Source of the DNA: a virus
Length of the DNA stretch: 24,403 nucleotides
Strand: one strand, 5' to 3'
IMG/VR virus record: IMGVR_UViG_3300020166_000112
Span: 1-24,403 of that record
This document shows positions 8,382 to 17,377 of this stretch, piece after piece. Both the position numbers and the translations under genes were made by a program. The stretch's first letter is position 1. The number at the start of each line of letters is the position of its first letter. The notes below the pieces were generated by a model. That model had not been told where the DNA came from. It searched no databases and saw only the letters and a list, made by a program, of their open reading frames with translations.

Positions 8382-9623
8382 TTAATTTATATAAACCTTA
8401 CCAGAGGTTAATGTGTTAAATGTTATTTTTATAATGTTCAAATTTACGTATTCTACCGCCCCATACACAATATTTTCATAGTCATCAACAAGTGTAACTG
8501 TTGGCTTTTTATTTAAACTATGAATGACATCCCATTGATAAAGAGGTGTAGGGAATTTTTTTTCGTATGTTGCAAATGGATTATATATTGGTTTGTTTGT
8601 TATTTGATCCCAATCTACAGAAGGAATATAATCCCTAATATCAACTGGTAGTATTTCTTCAGAAGTATGATCTCTTGGAACATTACTTCTAATAACATCC
8701 ATCATATCTCTTAATATCTCTGTCGTGTCTTGACCTGTTTGTCTCTCAGACAATCTATCTTCAAAATGCTGAAAACTTGTTATAATGTATTCGTAATCTT
8801 TACTGTATCTAGCATAAAGAGTATCATTGTAATTTACATAAGTGTCCATTAAATTTCTTACAACATCTATATATGATAAGAGTTCTGCTCGTGTTGGTGC
8901 TTTAAATACATCTGTTGTTAAAGTATTATTTAATTTTACACTTACCGAAAACCAATCAAACTCTATATGTTGGTGTTCACACACAACATCTATATATGTG
9001 GTATAAGTAGAATCCTGGTATTTACCCTCTTGATCTCTTAAATCAAAGGTCCTGTCTTCCTCAGAGAAGCCATTAGAGACCTTTTTATCAATATCGAGTC
9101 CTACACCATTAGAAGATTCAAAAGTTCGTGTAACGCTATTTAAATCGTAGTTTGTTACCGTATAATCTTCAGTAGTGTCTCTAACTTTTACACTAGGAGT
9201 AAACTCATCTATTAAATTTATGCACCTTAAAGTTTTATAATCAAAACTAAAATCAATTTGTTTTATATTAGTAGTTAAAGTTTCTGAAACTTCACCTACT
9301 TTTAAAATATATTCTATTTTGTATAAACCTTCACTAGGATTTCCGTCAGATGAAGAAAGTGGCAATATATATTCCCATTTACTTTCAGGCGGTTTTGTAG
9401 GAACACTACTAAAGACAATAGTCATGTCTGGGACATTCATGTCTGGTTCCCTTATAATTCCGTTAGGTTTTGTGACTCGTATAAACACATAGCCAGTTTG
9501 ATTTTCACCCTCTACTGTAGCAATAGAACTATCTGTCACTACCATTTTTGGTACGGAAGTGATGTCAAATTTTAACAGAAATCTTGCAGATACCTCTATA
9601 GTATCATCTTTATATGTGCTCAT
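8382..9623 (-). CDS. Putative tail or adaptor structural protein
   Basis: This 413-residue protein shows Ig-like or beta-sandwich character at residues 1-150, for example GYVFIRVTKPNG and GLYKIEYILKVGEVSETLTT. A helical central part (about 245-320, RAELLSYIDVVRNLMDTYVN and DRLSERQTGQDTTEILRDMM) follows, with a C-terminal domain (about 360-413) containing HSLNKKPTVTLVDDYENIVY and KITFNTLTSGKVYIN. That last domain resembles the end of the next gene product and the C-terminal beta domains found in many phage tail proteins. The gene begins directly after an intrinsic terminator, so it likely has its own promoter or relies on read-through, although I found no clear promoter. It could be a tail adaptor, baseplate-like or fibre-base protein. 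The function is inferred from position. Confidence 0.6.
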   Translation of the reverse strand: MSTYKDDTIEVSARFLLKFDITSVPKMVVTDSSIATVEGENQTGYVFIRVTKPNGIIREPDMNVPDMTIVFSSVPTKPPESKWEYILPLSSSDGNPSEGLYKIEYILKVGEVSETLTTNIKQIDFSFDYKTLRCINLIDEFTPSVKVRDTTEDYTVTNYDLNSVTRTFESSNGVGLDIDKKVSNGFSEEDRTFDLRDQEGKYQDSTYTTYIDVVCEHQHIEFDWFSVSVKLNNTLTTDVFKAPTRAELLSYIDVVRNLMDTYVNYNDTLYARYSKDYEYIITSFQHFEDRLSERQTGQDTTEILRDMMDVIRSNVPRDHTSEEILPVDIRDYIPSVDWDQITNKPIYNPFATYEKKFPTPLYQWDVIHSLNKKPTVTLVDDYENIVYGAVEYVNLNIIKITFNTLTSGKVYIN

Positions 9624-9631
9624 ATTTTACG

Positions 9632-9674
9632 AAAAAAAAAGTCGGCCTCAGTATTAATTTACTTTGGCCGACTT
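9632..9674 (-). terminator. Intrinsic terminator after the 273-residue gene
   Basis: A perfect 9-base inverted repeat (AAGTCGGCC at 9639-9647, GGCCGACTT at 9666-9674) encloses an 18-base loop. Read on the minus strand, the stem is followed directly by nine T residues (complement of 9632-9640). It lies between the stop of the 273-residue gene (9695) and the start of the 413-residue gene (9623), which is the expected place and orientation. Confidence 0.9.
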
Positions 9675-9694
9675 CAAAACAAACCAACAACAAA

Positions 9695-10516
9695 TTATTT
9701 AAGCAATTTTACGATTTCTTCGTAAACTAATTCCCCATTTTTGTTACTCAAAACAAAGTTGGTGAACCCCTGTAAATAACTTGATTTAGATGATCTAGGT
9801 ACTTGCACTATAGTCTCACCTGTGGAGACCCATGAAAAAGTACTATTACCTTTATCGAACTTTATAAGTTTTTTGTCAATAGCAGACTTACAGGTTGCCT
9901 GAATAGACTTGTTTTTATCCTTACTTAATGTGATGAATTTTTGTGGATCCTTTTCAGCCATAATTTCTAACTCATCTCTTAGTATAGAAATATCTCTTTT
10001 TTCATCCTTATTTAAAGCAGCAATAAATACTCTTACTTCAGCAGCAGATAGTTCAGCAGCGACATTCATAGCGTCCCTTCTTAAAGTTCTTTGTTTTCTG
10101 CTATCAGCGGCCTCTTTCGTAGGCTCTACTAATTTAAATAAAGGAACAATGCTTGTGTCCCTATCAGGATTAGAAGCATTATAGTTAGACAACATTAAAT
10201 ATTGAAATATTTCTCTATCTCCTGTTCTATTACCTCTTAAGGGCATTAAACCCTTTTCCTGCTTCGTAAACTGTATGGTATTAAATGACGGTTTTCCTCC
10301 AACACCTATTGATGCTATAGATGCAATATCTACATAATCATCTAACTCTTTGTCGTAAACTCTGTCTACTTGAGGAACCATGTGAACAGATGGCATTACC
10401 ACTTTACCAGGGTTTTGCTTATCGGCTTTCACATTTAAATATTGAAAAACCTTTACCTCATTTCTTTTTAGTTGAGGCGGTGTTTTTACGTTGTTGTACT
10501 CTTTAGTTTTAATCAT
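9695..10516 (-). CDS. Conserved-position hypothetical protein downstream of the capsid gene
   Basis: This 273-residue protein is not one I recognise. The N-terminal half carries TPPQLKRNEVKVFQYLNVKA and a beta-rich stretch. The middle (about 130-200) is helical and charged (TKEAADSRKQRTLRRDAMNV, AALNKDEKRDISILRDELEI). The C-terminal part, ATCKSAIDKKLIKFDKGNSTFSWV, has the feel of a helix followed by a beta hairpin. There is no membrane segment or signal peptide. It is the only gene bracketed by two intrinsic terminators, so it may be transcribed as a separate unit at its own level. Its site directly after the capsid gene suggests a head-associated or head-completion protein, but a regulatory or DNA-binding role is possible. 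Confidence 0.6.
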   Translation of the reverse strand: MIKTKEYNNVKTPPQLKRNEVKVFQYLNVKADKQNPGKVVMPSVHMVPQVDRVYDKELDDYVDIASIASIGVGGKPSFNTIQFTKQEKGLMPLRGNRTGDREIFQYLMLSNYNASNPDRDTSIVPLFKLVEPTKEAADSRKQRTLRRDAMNVAAELSAAEVRVFIAALNKDEKRDISILRDELEIMAEKDPQKFITLSKDKNKSIQATCKSAIDKKLIKFDKGNSTFSWVSTGETIVQVPRSSKSSYLQGFTNFVLSNKNGELVYEEIVKLLK

Positions 10517-10530
10517 AATTGTTGGGTTTT

Positions 10531-10563
10531 AAAAAAAAGAAGGGAGGGGTTACCTCCCCTCTT
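10531..10563 (-). terminator. Intrinsic terminator after the major capsid gene
   Basis: GGGAGG (10542-10547) pairs with CCTCCC (10553-10558) across a 5-base loop. After one A-C mismatch, AAGA (10537-10540) pairs with TCTT (10560-10563). On the minus strand the hairpin runs into eight T residues (complement of 10531-10538). It lies 18 bases past the stop of the capsid gene and 15 bases before the next start. The orientation fits termination of the highly expressed capsid transcript. Confidence 0.85.
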
Positions 10564-10580
10564 CTTAAGGTTATTTATTA

Positions 10581-11891
10581 CTAAAATCCTGTAACAAGTG
10601 CACAGTGTTCTTTTCCTAAAACTTCTAGACCCATAATAGCCTGGTAGTTTACGTCAAGAATTGAATCAGCACTAGTTGGAGTTGGAGCAAGTCCACCTGT
10701 CAAAGTTTCTCTGAAAGAGAAGTTGTTTCCATCTCCTTCTAAGTAACGTACTTGTAGGTAATCTTGTGATCCACCACCACCTGCGGTTTTAACTTGTCCA
10801 GTTGGTACAAGGTAAATCTCACCAGATCCTGTTACTGTAGAACCTAGTTCATTGTGATCTAAGATTGATAATTGCTTTTTGTTCCAAGTTCTTCCGTAAA
10901 GGCTAAACTTGTCAACACCTAAGTCAATGTTCTTTCCATCTACTGAGAATCTAGCACCAGTTAAACCAGTTGCATTCAACCCATTCAATGCATTGTCAAT
11001 AGCAATGTTAGCAGAAGTACCTAACCACATCCAGTAGTCTTTTGGTGCTCTTGCTTTGTTCAATGCAGCAGTTAAGGTTGATAATGTTGCTAATACATCA
11101 GTAGCATGATCGTAAGGAGATCCAGAATTTAAAATACCACCATTCTTAAGTTCTTGCTTAAGACCGTTAGTAGTTTGTACTGCATTTCCACCAATTGACA
11201 TATCACCTACAGACGCTCCTGCGTAGAAGTCACCTGATCCTTGACCAAACATCAATGCATTAGAGATATCACCTCTAAAACGCTGTAATGCTTCGTAAGT
11301 ACCTTTGTACATGAAGTAAGGCTTACCTTTATACTCAACAGTAATTTTAGACGCTTTAGCAACATCAGAAATTCTGTATTTGTTTTTAAAGATTTGCACT
11401 CGGTTAGACTGCTTAGTAAGACCATATTTGATTGGGTCTGGAGAACCAGATCCTTCACCTTGTGCATTCGAGAATACAACAAGTTTTGATCCTGCACCGT
11501 AATCAGCAGCAACTCCTGCACCATCTACTGGTGTAAAGTCGATATCACCGTTAGATGCAATTCCTTTGATCAAATATACTTGACCAGAAGCACCCATCAT
11601 AAGGTCACCAACTCTTGCATTACCAATAGCCGTAGTTTCAATACCTGCTTGTGAGCCTGTACCAGATCCTGCTGTTTTTACCTCAATTGCATTATCCTTA
11701 TACAACGCTTCATTTACAAATGCGTGGTATACTGGTTGGCTAGTAGGCTTTAATTTACCTAATGCCTGCATTACGTCAAGGAATCCTTCCTCTTCGTTTT
11801 GTACGTCTAAGACGCTTGATAAGATCTCTCTTCCTTGCACGAATGAGTGCTGTAGGAATGATAAAGAACTTATATAACTAGAATTTTCCAT
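10581..11891 (-). CDS. Major capsid protein (candidate)
   Basis: This 436-residue protein is in the expected size range for a major capsid protein and lies downstream of the portal and scaffold-like genes, followed by a strong terminator. It has a helical, charged N-terminus (MENSSYISSLSFLQHSFVQG, then EILSSVLDVQNEEEGFLDVM). The body is rich in Gly, Ala, Ser and Thr with few cysteines. A long helical segment (about 195-220) includes FMYKGTYEALQRFRGDIS, and the C-terminus LDVNYQAIMGLEVLGKEHCA is beta-like. These features are compatible with an HK97-type fold, but no diagnostic motif can be read by eye. No Shine-Dalgarno is present: the start is preceded by AAAAAGTAAAAA on the coding strand, the A-rich leader typical of highly expressed Bacteroidota genes. 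The identification is by synteny and composition. Confidence 0.82.
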   Translation of the reverse strand: MENSSYISSLSFLQHSFVQGREILSSVLDVQNEEEGFLDVMQALGKLKPTSQPVYHAFVNEALYKDNAIEVKTAGSGTGSQAGIETTAIGNARVGDLMMGASGQVYLIKGIASNGDIDFTPVDGAGVAADYGAGSKLVVFSNAQGEGSGSPDPIKYGLTKQSNRVQIFKNKYRISDVAKASKITVEYKGKPYFMYKGTYEALQRFRGDISNALMFGQGSGDFYAGASVGDMSIGGNAVQTTNGLKQELKNGGILNSGSPYDHATDVLATLSTLTAALNKARAPKDYWMWLGTSANIAIDNALNGLNATGLTGARFSVDGKNIDLGVDKFSLYGRTWNKKQLSILDHNELGSTVTGSGEIYLVPTGQVKTAGGGGSQDYLQVRYLEGDGNNFSFRETLTGGLAPTPTSADSILDVNYQAIMGLEVLGKEHCALVTGF

Positions 11892-11911
11892 TTTTTACTT
11901 TTTAATATTAT

Positions 11912-13051
11912 TTAACGAATTATTTTAACATCCGAGTCACCTCTACTCAGTGCACCAAATAAACCCTCTAATGGGCTAGATGGTGTTTTATATTGCTGTG
12001 TGCTTTTAGTAGGTTTAGTAGGGTTTTTCAAATCCGAAACAACCTTTTCTTGTCCTAATTCTTGCCCATGTGCAATAAGGGATGAGTCATAAACTTCAGG
12101 GTCTGAAGCGTAAGCCAATACTCTATACCATTTATCAAAATCAACTTGCCCTTGATCATCCTTAAATAGTGCAAAAAACTTATTATTGTCAACCGTCATG
12201 GCTTGCAATTCTTCAGGATTTTCCACTTCATAAGAGAATTTCTCATCATTATAACCAATTAAAATACGTTTGTTTTCTAAAACGTCTTTAGTAAAGTCAT
12301 TAGAATTAACGGATTCTGCCCATTTTTCCATCTGTTCAGTATTGTCTACAGTTTCATTGTCTTCAGTTTCTTTGATTTCAGGTTCAGTAAAGTTTTTTTG
12401 TTCGTCAACAAACTTATCTCTTAGTTTAGTCGCATCTGCTTTCAGAAGTTCCTTACCAAGTTCTACCTCCTCCATATCATACTTATCCTCGTCCAAAGAA
12501 TACTTGTTAACTATGTCTCTAGTATACAAACGCTCAATTGCTTTTGCAGATAAAGTTGGGTTTGCCTGTTCTAATTCACGTCTCATGATTTTTTCGTCAG
12601 ACATTTCCCCATAGTTAACTGAAGTTGCTTCTAAATAAGGAGTAAGCGATCCAGTTTTATTGTAATATTCGACTGCATTTTTAATGTAGTCATCTTTATA
12701 TTGAGTACTAGACGAATCTCTCATCCTTTTATACTCTTCAAAAAAGTCCTCTAAATTATCTACTTTACCATCTGTTAAGTCTTTTGATATATTATCTAAT
12801 TCATCAAATAACTCAGCAGTGTCTTGTAGATTGCTTTTTGTTGTTTCTTCTTGAGCCGCAGGTTCTTCTTCTGCTTTTGGCTCATCAATTACCTCTGTTT
12901 CTTCAACAGGAGTATCTTCTACTTCTGTTTCCTCTACGTTTTCTGTTTCTGTACTCTCTGTTTCAGTTTCCTCTACAGGAACCTCTACAGGTTGAGCCTC
13001 ACCATTGTCGTCAATAACTTTGACTTCTGATAAATCGAATTGTTCTTCCAT
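11912..13051 (-). CDS. Putative capsid scaffolding protein, acidic
   Basis: This 379-residue protein lies between portal and capsid genes, where scaffolding proteins are usually encoded. Residues 1-70 are strongly acidic and low in complexity (repeated ETE/VEET units such as VPVEETETESTETENVEETE). The centre is helical and charged (ELFDELDNISKDLTDGKVDN, EKIMRRELEQANPTLSAKAI, EVELGKELLKADATKLRDKF). The C-terminus has a Pro/Thr linker (PTKPTKSTQQYKTPSSPLEG) and ends in a basic patch. An acidic, helical, low-complexity body with a basic C-terminal end that binds coat protein is the usual design of scaffolding proteins. It could instead be a minor head protein. The leader before its ATG is A-rich (ACAAATTATTATT) with no Shine-Dalgarno. 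Confidence 0.65.
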   Translation of the reverse strand: MEEQFDLSEVKVIDDNGEAQPVEVPVEETETESTETENVEETEVEDTPVEETEVIDEPKAEEEPAAQEETTKSNLQDTAELFDELDNISKDLTDGKVDNLEDFFEEYKRMRDSSSTQYKDDYIKNAVEYYNKTGSLTPYLEATSVNYGEMSDEKIMRRELEQANPTLSAKAIERLYTRDIVNKYSLDEDKYDMEEVELGKELLKADATKLRDKFVDEQKNFTEPEIKETEDNETVDNTEQMEKWAESVNSNDFTKDVLENKRILIGYNDEKFSYEVENPEELQAMTVDNNKFFALFKDDQGQVDFDKWYRVLAYASDPEVYDSSLIAHGQELGQEKVVSDLKNPTKPTKSTQQYKTPSSPLEGLFGALSRGDSDVKIIR

Positions 13052-13079
13052 AATAATAATTTGTTTTGTTGTTTGTTAA

Positions 13080-15395
13080 TTATTGTTGTTGAGGCATTCC
13101 TCCAGGAACTGGTGCTTCTTCTGGTTGCTCCTGCATACCCGCCATAAAAGCCTCTTTTGTTGGTAAATTGTCCATTAAACTTCTTTCGCTTGAACCTTGT
13201 TCTCTCATACCTGCCAACTCTAATTCAAACTGATATTTCTCTTTTTGCAGTTGAGACTGTAGTTCTGCTTTTAATTTTTCCATTTGCATTTTACCCTGCA
13301 ACTCCATTTGTAATGTTTGTTGCTTAGATTGTTCAGCAGATTGAGCAGACTGCATTTGTATTTGTCCGTTTTGCTCTTGCTGCTGCATGGCTTGCTGTTG
13401 GGCTTCTTCTCGCTTCTTTTTGATACGATATGCTAATACTTGTTGTGCCTGCTTTAAATTAGTTATTTGCTCAATAAATACAGCATCCTCAAAATCGACT
13501 TGTCCTTGTGCAACACTAGCCTGTAGTATTTGCATAAGTCTTGCTTTTTGCTCTTCTGTAGGCCTGTCTTCTATTTTTACACCAAACTCGTGCTTAGAGA
13601 CAGTCTTTGTCATTTTAAAGAAATCCATTGTGTTCTTGCCCAGGGATCTAATATAACCCTCTATAGGTTTTTTCTTAACAGAATCCTGTAATCTAACTAT
13701 AACCGCTGATGCAAGTTTTTCTAACAACCTTCTTTCACCTTGCTCTATATGTGCCAATGCATTATTAGTGGCTTGGGCTGCTAACTTAGCAGTAGTTGTT
13801 AATGATCTTGCGTCTGGTGTAGAACCATCTGTAAATTCATTTAAACCTGTTATCTGCCTGATCATTTCAATGTTATTTTGAATAACCTGATAATAAGTCA
13901 TAGCGTCTCTACCTAATCCATTCTCCAATTCTTCAATTGGCTTATAATTAGTTGGCTTACCACCTATATCATTTTTTCTGTAAACAAGGGTACCTGTTTT
14001 ATTGAATAAATCAATAACATCCATCGGTTTCATTTGTTGACCACCTGCTCCTAATGGAATATCCTCAAGAGCACCGAGTTCGATCATAATCCCTTTAGGT
14101 CTCGCTTGATTAATTGTATTTTGAAGCCTATACCAGGAAATTTGTATTTGATCAGCAATAGGCAGTAATTGTTCCATTATACCTAATGGCTTCATGCTGT
14201 GAAAATCTGGAGCATACAAATGATAGGATAAATCTGTATCCATCAAGTTTGATTTTACTCTTTTCATATCAGAACATAAACCATAGTCAAAACAATAATC
14301 AGAATCAACTATCCATGATATTTTATAAACCGTTTTGTATGATGATCTAATAAATTTATTTTTTTTCTTGTTATAACTATTATAACCTGCCCTTCCAAAT
14401 CTTTTATTTCCTCTTCTGTCTGTTCTAGACTCGTGAACCATTTGGTCCACAGAGAAAAACTCTATATCTAAGACTAATATTTTTCTGTCATCATAATGCT
14501 TAAAGTGTTTTTTGTTGCTTGGGAACATTTTTGTATCCCCTTGCCTTCCAGAAAACCTATCTGCAATATCCTGATATTCTTTTTCATCAAACTGGCTACC
14601 TGCTCTTTGTTTTAGATCAGAAATAGACATCTCTGTAATTTCACCTACATGTATTTTGTCAGTAAAATCTCTTTTATTACAATGCGATATTAATAATTTA
14701 CCAGGATCAACAACTCTTATTTTTACAGCACCGTTACTATCGATATATTCTTTATATCCTGCAACACCAAAATCAAATAAATACTCGTTTATTTGTTTAC
14801 GCTTTTCCTCCATATCGTTTGTATGAAAGATGAGGTCAATCCCTTGTTCCATTTCAATGGAGGCATTGTGCTTATATGTATAAGCCATGTGCATTTCTAA
14901 TTCTTCATCATTTAAAGGTTCTTTTGGTTGAGCCTTTAAAGCACTGAATTCTTCTACACCAGGCATGGATTTAGAAGCCATATTTCTAAGATCCATTTTT
15001 GCTTTTGTAGTCTTATAATATGTTTCTATATCTGACTGAGCCAATGAATCTATAGGTGTGGCTGTAATATTGTATTCTGTTTTGCTTAGTTTACCTAATG
15101 CAATACGTCTAAATTTTGGGACTATTGGTAGAACAGTCCAATCAATAGCAAACCAACTTTCATTATCTGCTTCATCAACATTTAATAATGATTTATATTT
15201 ATTAATATTTTGATTTCCTTGTGCGTAGTCTTTTACCTTTGCATAGGTGCCTCTGTTATTATGAAATGATTGGGTGCCATGTTGAGTATAATCTGACCAC
15301 GCTGCTTTAGCGTATGACAAACACCAATCCTTTCCCTTTTGTACTGGGTCAACATTATGGTTTGGATAGTTTGCTTTTTCTGTGTGTTTTATCAT
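13080..15395 (-). CDS. Portal protein
   Basis: This 771-residue protein forms the dodecameric DNA entry ring at one capsid vertex and binds the terminase. The support is its position directly after the large terminase with a 4-base ATGA overlap, its size, and portal-like segments. Residues 79-112 include NESWFAIDWTVLPIVPKFRR and KLSKTEYNITATPID. About residues 512-545 include ITGLNEFTDGSTPDARSLTT followed by an alanine-rich helix (AKLAAQATNNALAHIEQGER), as seen near the crown or wing of portals. From about 655 to 771 it has a Gln-rich coiled-coil extension (REEAQQQAMQQQEQNGQIQM, LQMELQGKMQMEKLKAELQS) and a Pro/Gln-rich tail. Large portals with Gln-rich helical tails occur in podovirus-like phages of Bacteroidota, including crAss-like ones. 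Membership in that group is not established here. Confidence 0.85.
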   Translation of the reverse strand: MIKHTEKANYPNHNVDPVQKGKDWCLSYAKAAWSDYTQHGTQSFHNNRGTYAKVKDYAQGNQNINKYKSLLNVDEADNESWFAIDWTVLPIVPKFRRIALGKLSKTEYNITATPIDSLAQSDIETYYKTTKAKMDLRNMASKSMPGVEEFSALKAQPKEPLNDEELEMHMAYTYKHNASIEMEQGIDLIFHTNDMEEKRKQINEYLFDFGVAGYKEYIDSNGAVKIRVVDPGKLLISHCNKRDFTDKIHVGEITEMSISDLKQRAGSQFDEKEYQDIADRFSGRQGDTKMFPSNKKHFKHYDDRKILVLDIEFFSVDQMVHESRTDRRGNKRFGRAGYNSYNKKKNKFIRSSYKTVYKISWIVDSDYCFDYGLCSDMKRVKSNLMDTDLSYHLYAPDFHSMKPLGIMEQLLPIADQIQISWYRLQNTINQARPKGIMIELGALEDIPLGAGGQQMKPMDVIDLFNKTGTLVYRKNDIGGKPTNYKPIEELENGLGRDAMTYYQVIQNNIEMIRQITGLNEFTDGSTPDARSLTTTAKLAAQATNNALAHIEQGERRLLEKLASAVIVRLQDSVKKKPIEGYIRSLGKNTMDFFKMTKTVSKHEFGVKIEDRPTEEQKARLMQILQASVAQGQVDFEDAVFIEQITNLKQAQQVLAYRIKKKREEAQQQAMQQQEQNGQIQMQSAQSAEQSKQQTLQMELQGKMQMEKLKAELQSQLQKEKYQFELELAGMREQGSSERSLMDNLPTKEAFMAGMQEQPEEAPVPGGMPQQQ

Positions 15396-17377
15396 CCTAC
15401 CTTAAACTTTTTAAACATATTTTTTGCTTCTACTAAATTTCCTTTTCTTAGGTAATTTTTCAAAAGTATATTTTTGTCTGCTATTAAAGTATATCCTGCT
15501 GCCATTGCCGCATCAAACTTTGTTGTTTTACTTATATCAAACTCTAACCAGTCTTTTAATAATTCTGGATAACACACTTTATCTATATTGTTTTCTATAT
15601 AGTCTTCAGTTACTTCTGCAATTTGCTGATGTGTTTTCACAGATCCACTCATCCCAGGTTTTGCATTACCAGGTAAAAACATTAAAAAGGCAGAATATCC
15701 TCTATCTTCAAAATAATTTTTTATACCTATCTTATTATCTTCAAATAAAAGATCACAAGAATAGTAATGACAGCACTTCAACACATCTTCGTAAAATTGT
15801 CTTGCGGTACTTGGTCGGTAAATATATTCAACTATAAATGAACTGTCATAAAAATTTGATACTGAGTTGTGCTTCTTGTATACATAGAAGGCACCGTTAG
15901 ATCTTCTTTGGTCTACAGTACTGTCATGATCATAAGGATCACAGCCCATAGTAAACTCTCCCTTTTTAGTAGGAAAATAATTTTTACCCCTTTTTATTAC
16001 ATTATTAGCGTCCTTAAAGTCGTCAAATAAATACGAAACTTTAAACCTACCGTTAGACATTGGTTTAAACTCTACATGTCCTGTTTCCTTGTCTCCTACC
16101 CATTCGAAATTTCCTTTAGTGTACAAGTTATCTTTCCAAGATATACGATCTATTTGATCATTTAATTTCATGGCATTAAACAGTGACCTTTCCCCATCTA
16201 TTCTAAAAGCCTCTTCAATAGTAAACGGATTCCTCCGAATAATACTAGACAAAGCACGATCATCATTGACAAGATTTGCACGTTCAGCCAGATAATACTC
16301 CTTAGCACGTTCTTCATCTGCATAACCATATTTGTCAAAGTATAAGGTCTTAAATGAGGGAGTAAAGAATCGAAATAATCCACTGGGAGTTCTACCATGT
16401 ACGTTTCTATCTTCCTGGTTACTGTTGTCCCAAAGTCTTTTAAACGACTCACCACCAGATTCCATTTCCTCAACAGTGGTTGTGTAAAGTAGTTTTCCAA
16501 TATACTCACCATCCAGTTCTGAACAGAAACGTACAACATTATGCCTTTCCCAGACATCCACTTCCATAGTTTTCCCAACCTCGTCACCAAGGTATCTGTG
16601 TAATTTTGTTCCATCATATCCATATTTTTCTGAACTCTTCCAATCTATTTGGCTTTCAAGTTCTGGTTTACCTAAATCTTCTAATGATTTTTTTCCTCTT
16701 TTTGTTGTTCTATAAAATCTTAACTCTGATGTTGGAGTTACCCCTTTAGATTGGTCATAAACTGGTCTAAAGAAATCTGGTAGTTTTTTAAACGGTCCTA
16801 CAATAGATTTAGCAAAAACATTGTTTTTAGCATCACTTGCAGTTTTAGATTGTATTCCACCATTTTTATTTTTTGACCTTGATATAAGATCAAACATAAA
16901 CACTCCTGCTCTAACTGTTTTTCCCTGCCTACGCTTAGTTAACTCAATCATTCCAAGAGAGTTAGGATCATCAATTGTGGCTTGTAAAAAATAAAAATAA
17001 TCCTGGTCTACCTTTCTAAAACTTGGATATCCTATATCTATTTTCCACCAATTTAAAAACAAATAGTGCATACCTGTAAGGTATTCTGGCTTTCCATTAT
17101 TCATAAACCATGCCCCATTTAACCTTCTATCCCACTCTTGAGATCTAAAGTTTTCTAACTCTACATCAAAAAAATCTTTATCTTCTGATTGTCTAATTAA
17201 CTCTTCTTTTCTCTTATAGTCATAACTTTCAGGGAGTGTAGTCCTGACCCATATTTGATCTTCTTTTTTTGAAGAACTTGTTATTATAGGCCTTTTCTCT
17301 AAATCACCTGTAATTACGTTTCTAACTTTACCTTTTGGAGGTATCTCAAATTCTACTCCTTGTATGTTTACTTTCAT
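15392..17377 (-). CDS. terL: Terminase large subunit (ATPase and nuclease)
   Basis: This 661-residue protein is the DNA-packaging motor. The N-terminal ATPase domain shows a Walker A-like element KRRQGKT (148-154), a Walker B LHRYLGDE (259-266) and a coupling-type segment LYTTTVEE (297-304). The C-terminal RNase H-like nuclease domain has candidate acidic metal ligands at D480 (MGCDPYDHD), E546 or D547 (LLFEDNKIG) and D622 (TTKFDAAMAAGYT). All expected catalytic elements are present, so the gene looks intact. It overlaps the upstream 198-residue gene by ATGA and the portal by ATGA, giving a coupled packaging operon. The Walker A form with Arg-Arg-Gln before GKT and the CDP nuclease motif are similar in style to terminases of large podovirus-like phages of Bacteroidota. 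I cannot fix the packaging type (cos, headful or terminal repeat) from the sequence. Confidence 0.93.
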   Translation of the reverse strand: MKVNIQGVEFEIPPKGKVRNVITGDLEKRPIITSSSKKEDQIWVRTTLPESYDYKRKEELIRQSEDKDFFDVELENFRSQEWDRRLNGAWFMNNGKPEYLTGMHYLFLNWWKIDIGYPSFRKVDQDYFYFLQATIDDPNSLGMIELTKRRQGKTVRAGVFMFDLISRSKNKNGGIQSKTASDAKNNVFAKSIVGPFKKLPDFFRPVYDQSKGVTPTSELRFYRTTKRGKKSLEDLGKPELESQIDWKSSEKYGYDGTKLHRYLGDEVGKTMEVDVWERHNVVRFCSELDGEYIGKLLYTTTVEEMESGGESFKRLWDNSNQEDRNVHGRTPSGLFRFFTPSFKTLYFDKYGYADEERAKEYYLAERANLVNDDRALSSIIRRNPFTIEEAFRIDGERSLFNAMKLNDQIDRISWKDNLYTKGNFEWVGDKETGHVEFKPMSNGRFKVSYLFDDFKDANNVIKRGKNYFPTKKGEFTMGCDPYDHDSTVDQRRSNGAFYVYKKHNSVSNFYDSSFIVEYIYRPSTARQFYEDVLKCCHYYSCDLLFEDNKIGIKNYFEDRGYSAFLMFLPGNAKPGMSGSVKTHQQIAEVTEDYIENNIDKVCYPELLKDWLEFDISKTTKFDAAMAAGYTLIADKNILLKNYLRKGNLVEAKNMFKKFKVG

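Noticed and set aside
12270-13017. Ser- and Leu-rich plus-strand frames (114 and 77 residues)
   Set aside because: They are antisense to the acidic, Glu-rich scaffold-like gene; GAA/GAG read backwards gives Leu/Phe/Ser.
15424-15837. A 137-residue Leu-rich frame on the plus strand
   Set aside because: It lies wholly inside terL on the other strand, has a low-complexity Leu/Tyr composition and no sensible context.
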